Below are positions 41,616-44,307 of a DNA stretch of 44,307 nt, piece by piece. Made by a program: the position numbers and the translations under genes. How positions within the stretch are numbered: the first letter of the stretch is position 1; every line of letters starts with the position of its first letter. The notes under the pieces were generated by a model that did no database searches, was not told the DNA's origin, and saw only the letters and a list, made by a program, of their open reading frames with translations. Source of the DNA: Acidimicrobiia bacterium (lineage in GTDB: Bacteria > Actinomycetota > Acidimicrobiia > Acidimicrobiales > Bin134); NCBI GenBank assembly GCA_022825005.1, contig JAJDYU010000032.1:1-44307 (forward strand), given 5' to 3'.

Positions 41616-43013
41616 CTACTGCCAGGGTGAGTCGGGGGGAACCGGGGTGAGGTCGGCCAGAATCTCGTCTCTTCGCTCCAAGATGAACTCGCGAACCCGC
41701 AGTGTGTCGGCGGCGGCGGCTCTGGCCTGCTCAGGAAGGGCGTGCTGTTGAACTATGGCGGCCATTTCGTCAACCTCCGCAAGCAGATCTTCCTCATTCC
41801 AGACCGTGTCGAGCAGCTCCTTGAGCCGGCTCACATAGGCGGCTCGCCATTCGGGGTGGCCGTAGAGGCGCCTGGGGATGATGGTGAGGGCCATGACCGA
41901 CGGAGGAGGGTCGGCAACGTTGTCATAGGGATTGGGGTCGTCGCTCAGGGGGAACGTCTGGTCGGGGCCCCATGGTATGAACACGAAGAGGCCGTCGGGC
42001 TCGCGATAGAAGTGGTAGTTGACACGGTGCCCCGTGTACCCGTCCCAGTGCCCTACCAGCACCTCGGTAGCCCAAAACGACAGGAATCGGTCCATGTCGA
42101 CGATCTGGGCCAAGGCCTCAAAGCCAGCTTCCGACTGATCTTCCATGGCCGCCACCACGGCGTCGATATCTGACCAATCTGCATCTTTTTCGTTGTTCTT
42201 CTTCTCGATGGTGCCTCGGAAGGTTTTCGTGAAATCGCTGACGGTGCCTTCGTAGAGGTTTCCCTCTGAGCTCTCGAAGTGGCGCCGGAGAAACGGGGCT
42301 TTGATCTCCTCCACATGGACGTACAGCCCAAGCTGCTCGCCGTTCACCGAGACGGTGGCGAAGTTGCAGCGTGGCGCAGGACTGCCGGCGGCGGCGAACA
42401 CTCGGTACGACAGGCAGGTGTTGACCATGGAGGCGTCTTGGATGCTGTTGTTCACAGCCATCCTCTCCATTACCCCGCCGAGGGCCTGATCGTCCACGTA
42501 CTTGTCGTAGCGGAGCTTGAGGGAGGGCTTGGTGCTGCTTTGGGAGCCCACAAACCCCTTCTTGCGCACACCGACCTCAGTGTGGGTCTCGCCGTCCACC
42601 GTCACCGTGGCGGGGAACCAGGAGTAGATGTTGGAGAACGGCTGGCTGAATCCGAATTTCTTGATCTCGTCCTGCACGTCCTCCGGTGTTCGGGTCTGGT
42701 GGCGAAGGGTGTCCCAGTGCTCGGGATCGATCTCGATGCTGATATCCAGCACGCGCTCAAGAGCGAAGTACGCATCGCTGGGGTCACCCATGTCCTCGGG
42801 TGCCGGGGTGGGCTCTAGCTCTGGGGGGTCGTCCGCGTCGTCAGGTGCCGGGGTGGGCTCTGGCTCTGGGGGATCTTCCGCGTTCTCCGGCACCGGGGTT
42901 GTCGAAGGCGTGGGAGTCGTTGTGAGGGTCCCGACCGCTTCGTCGGGGTTGCCGCCACAACCGCTGGCGAGGATCGCCAAAGCCACCAGGGTCGTGGCCA
43001 GACGGCAAAGCAT
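41616..43013 (-). CDS. CotH-type kinase lipoprotein
   Basis: 465 residues from ATG 43013. Signal peptide MLCRLATTLVALAILASGC with Cys19 in a lipobox, then an acidic Pro-rich linker made of a 15-residue tandem repeat (DDPPELEPTPAPED, twice). CotH core: RKKGFVGSQSSTKPSLKL, CNFATVSVNGEQLGLYVHVEE, FLSFWATEVLVGHWDGY, FVFIPWGPDQTF. CotH proteins phosphorylate spore-coat or surface proteins; in non-sporeformers the target is unknown. Its start codon begins on the last base of the upstream tRNA-Ser, so it has no leader of its own; it must be co-transcribed with, or initiate within, the tRNA. Confidence 0.88.
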   Translation of the reverse strand: MLCRLATTLVALAILASGCGGNPDEAVGTLTTTPTPSTTPVPENAEDPPEPEPTPAPDDADDPPELEPTPAPEDMGDPSDAYFALERVLDISIEIDPEHWDTLRHQTRTPEDVQDEIKKFGFSQPFSNIYSWFPATVTVDGETHTEVGVRKKGFVGSQSSTKPSLKLRYDKYVDDQALGGVMERMAVNNSIQDASMVNTCLSYRVFAAAGSPAPRCNFATVSVNGEQLGLYVHVEEIKAPFLRRHFESSEGNLYEGTVSDFTKTFRGTIEKKNNEKDADWSDIDAVVAAMEDQSEAGFEALAQIVDMDRFLSFWATEVLVGHWDGYTGHRVNYHFYREPDGLFVFIPWGPDQTFPLSDDPNPYDNVADPPPSVMALTIIPRRLYGHPEWRAAYVSRLKELLDTVWNEEDLLAEVDEMAAIVQQHALPEQARAAAADTLRVREFILERRDEILADLTPVPPDSPWQ

Positions 43014-43102
43014 GGCGGAAGGTATGGGATTCGAACCCATGGTGACCCGGAGGCCACAACGGCTTTCGAGGCCGCCCCATTCGTCCGCTCTGGCAACCTT
43101 CC
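43013..43102 (-). tRNA. tRNA-Ser (anticodon CGA)
   Basis: Minus-strand type II tRNA: acceptor GGAAGGT / ACCTTCC, anticodon stem GCGGC / GCCGT with loop CTCGAAA (anticodon CGA), long variable arm GTGGCC-TCC-GGGTCAC, T-arm ATGGG-TTCGAAT-CCCAT, discriminator G and encoded CCA (43013-43015). It reads UCG serine codons. The final A is also the first base of the CotH start codon. Confidence 0.95.
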
Positions 43103-43255
43103 GTCGTTCAGGGTAGCGGGCGGCGTCGGCGCACTCCCAGCCCATAACCGGTCCCTGCAATTGATGACGGCGCGCTCATGGAGCTAGCCCTGGATCAGGC
43201 CCGCCGTGCCGTGCTTACCGGACGCCTCGAAGAAGCCAGGGCCGCGGTGGCCTTC

Positions 43256-43285
43256 GCATGCAAATGTGATTACATAGTTGCATGC
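43256..43285. promoter_or_regulatory. Operator of the MazEF-type module
   Basis: Inverted repeat GCATGCAA (43256-43263) / TTGCATGC (43278-43285), with a nested ATGT-GATT-ACAT palindrome at the centre. The right arm contains the antitoxin ATG. It is a convincing autoregulation site, although core promoter hexamers are not obvious. Confidence 0.6.
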
Positions 43286-43476
43286 AAAGCACCAGTGTGC
43301 GTATCGATGTGGCGACCCATCTGGAATTGAAGAGGCTCGCGGCTTCTCTCGGCACAACAGTGGGTGACACGGTTGCGCTGGCGGTTCGACGACTGCGACA
43401 AGACGAGATCGGAGCTGAGCTGAGCGGTCGACTGACCGAAGACGAGACGGGTTGGCTCGATGCTGACCTCGGGTGA
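43282..43476 (+). CDS. Antitoxin of the MazF/PemK-type toxin
   Basis: 64 residues: TSVRIDVATHLELKRLAAS then GTTVGDTVALAVRRLRQDE form a ribbon-helix-helix-like N-terminus; the acidic tail (TEDETGWLDADLG) should block the toxin. It overlaps the toxin start by 17 bases. Its ATG lies in the right arm of an inverted repeat. The 177 bases upstream, to tRNA-Ser, hold a weak unrecognised ORF at 43178 only. Confidence 0.8.
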   Translation: MQSTSVRIDVATHLELKRLAASLGTTVGDTVALAVRRLRQDEIGAELSGRLTEDETGWLDADLG

Positions 43477-43804
43477 TGTCGTCGAGCTGGACCTTGGGCT
43501 TCCGTTTGGCCGAGAGGCGGGATTCCGCCATCCGGCAGTCGTCGTGACGGCCCAGAGGGTGCTCGACGCTGGACCCAGCGTTGTGCAAGTGGCACCGCTG
43601 ACTTCGCAACTTCGAGGGTTTGCGTCGGAGGTAGACATCGAAGCCGATCCTGAGAATGGTCTGGATCGAGCCTCAGCGGTTCAGTGCCAACACATCCGCG
43701 CTGTCGCAGCCAGCCGAATCGAGGGTACAAGGGGCAACGTAGGAGGGGCAGCGCTCAGCCAGATCCGCGAAGTGCTGGGATTGGTCCTCGATATCCCCGG
43801 CTGA
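43460..43804 (+). CDS. MazF/PemK-type endoribonuclease toxin
   Basis: 114 residues, normal length. SGDVVELDLGLPFGREAGFRHPAVVVTAQ is the conserved opening of the family (quoted here in two parts: GDVVELDLG; REAGFRHPAVVV, with the catalytic Arg in FGREAGFRHP), then VVQVAPLTSQLR and AVQCQHIRAVAASRIEG, the substrate-binding strand, and a final helix. MazF-like toxins cut single-stranded mRNA at short motifs. The module looks intact. Confidence 0.9.
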   Translation: MLTSGDVVELDLGLPFGREAGFRHPAVVVTAQRVLDAGPSVVQVAPLTSQLRGFASEVDIEADPENGLDRASAVQCQHIRAVAASRIEGTRGNVGGAALSQIREVLGLVLDIPG

Positions 43805-43840
43805 CCGGGAATCATCTGTTGGCGGAAGGTGTGGTGAATA

Positions 43841-44020
43841 TCAGAAGGTGTTCTCCCACAGCACCGTGCGCGAATCGAAATCAACGCCGGCTGAGGAGTC
43901 CAACAACCCCGGAATGAACCGGTCGGCGGCACTCAGCACGCCGATCATCTCCTGCACCTTGGCGTCGGGAACCCCGGGATTCACAGGAAGGATGTAAAAC
44001 CGCCGGATCATGCTCGCCAT
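43841..44020 (-). pseudogene. Dabb-like protein truncated at its C-terminus
   Basis: 59 codons (MASMIRRFYIL, then a core PGVPDAKVQEMIGVLS and IPGLLDSSAGVDFDSRTVLWENTF) match the first 55 or so residues of dimeric alpha-beta barrel (Dabb/stress-response) proteins of about 95-100 residues. The second half is missing: a TGA follows WENTF at 43841-43843, 36 bases from the convergent MazF stop. It may be a relic cut when the toxin-antitoxin module entered. An alternative start is ATG 44011. Confidence 0.55.
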
Positions 44021-44099
44021 GGTCCTCGAACGTACTTCATTGCTTGGATGCATTCGTTTCCCGCTGACAACAGCGAGTTGCCTGCCTTGTCCCGGTGCT

Positions 44100-44307
44100 T
44101 TAGTCGGTGCCAAATGTCTCGAACGGAAGACCGGTGTATTGCTCTGCTAGCGACTGCTGAGCTGCTGGGGAGCTGGAGATGTAGCGCAGCTCCTGTTCCT
44201 GAGTGCGCTGCTCGAAAGCCGTTTGGCCGGGGAACCGATGGAGCAGGTTCGTCATCCAGAAGCTAAACCGGACCGCGCTCCATACACGGCGCAATGCCAC
44301 GTCGGAA
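44100..44307 (-). CDS. pobA: 4-hydroxybenzoate 3-monooxygenase, C-terminal part (window edge)
   Basis: Only the last 68 codons are inside the window: the frame is open from 44307 to the stop at 44100. ALRRVWSAVRFSFWMTNLLHRF, then FEQRTQEQELRYISSS, then SLAEQYTGLPF are characteristic of the PobA C-terminus (ALRRVW..QRFSWWMT..LHRF; SLAENYVGLP). PobA is an FAD enzyme that hydroxylates 4-hydroxybenzoate to protocatechuate. It supports an aromatic catabolic theme for this locus. The symbol is from C-terminal resemblance only. Confidence 0.85.
   Translation of the reverse strand, partial: SDVALRRVWSAVRFSFWMTNLLHRFPGQTAFEQRTQEQELRYISSSPAAQQSLAEQYTGLPFETFGTD

Noticed and set aside
42780..42890. 45-bp tandem repeat near the CotH start as a mobile-element trace
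   Set aside because: It encodes two copies of an acidic Pro-rich linker unit in frame, a common feature of exported proteins.
43178..43281. Short ORF starting ATG 43178 between tRNA-Ser and the MazEF-type pair
   Set aside because: Helix-like sequence (ELALDQARRAVLTGRLEEA) but no ribosome-binding site, no recognisable family, and the frame runs through the operator into the antitoxin in another frame.

Overview
This is a GC-rich, densely packed bacterial chromosome segment. Candidate -10 hexamers often lie 6-9 bases before a start codon (icd, metF, purN, pcrA, the LLM oxidoreductase), which suggests common leaderless transcription. An F420-type LLM oxidoreductase, PcrA, Rieske, PhyH, CaiB and P450 enzymes and many GTG/TTG starts point to an Actinomycetota bacterium, plausibly Acidimicrobiia. 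The class assignment is inference, because no rRNA or phylogenetic marker was tested.

Layout. 1-15.3 kb is mostly core metabolism: a truncated cobalamin-type substrate-binding lipoprotein under a cobalamin riboswitch; mdh and icd (TCA cycle); metF (folate); purN-purH (purines); sucC-sucD (succinyl-CoA ligase); pcrA (DNA repair helicase); and an F420-type oxidoreductase. Between these sit a VapBC-like pair (0.9-1.7 kb), a RelBE pair (5.0-5.4 kb), a degraded repeat-protein end with a long inverted repeat (5.7-5.9 kb) and an AbiEi-like/Fic fusion protein (5.9-7.5 kb).

15.3-33.2 kb holds an S1-domain protein, a PhyH dioxygenase and a large uptake and catabolic locus. A lipoprotein binding protein is followed by an MFS-LivF fusion and a LivH-LivM-LivG fusion, so a whole ABC importer plus an extra MFS domain is encoded by three polypeptides. 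These genes run directly into a P450, its [3Fe-4S] ferredoxin, a tiny coupled ORF and an SDR dehydrogenase. A convergent TetR regulator separates them from a second operon: CaiB-type CoA transferase, ACMSD-like amidohydrolase, a second amidohydrolase that has lost its HxH metal motif, a Rieske oxygenase alpha subunit and a small unknown partner. Together they look like import, hydroxylation, oxidation, CoA activation and ring opening or hydrolysis of an unidentified organic acid. The last gene, cut by the window edge, is a PobA-like 4-hydroxybenzoate hydroxylase.

33.3-44.3 kb is an accessory region bounded by tRNA-Arg(ACG) and tRNA-Ser(CGA) genes. It carries three paralogues of one unknown membrane protein (one internally deleted), VapBC and MazEF-type modules, a GIY-YIG/5-methylcytosine restriction-modification pair with a small HTH-like gene behind a perfect 16-bp palindrome, and DUF1214, DUF4956 and CotH genes. 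It also holds many gene stumps: a Baeyer-Villiger monooxygenase, an arylsulfatase, a DUF5615 toxin, a PIN toxin and a Dabb-like protein. Several keep both the N- and C-terminal ends while the middle is gone. This end-retaining decay, the fused transporter and the Fic fusion are the most unusual things here. No CRISPR array, insertion sequence, integrase or origin was found.
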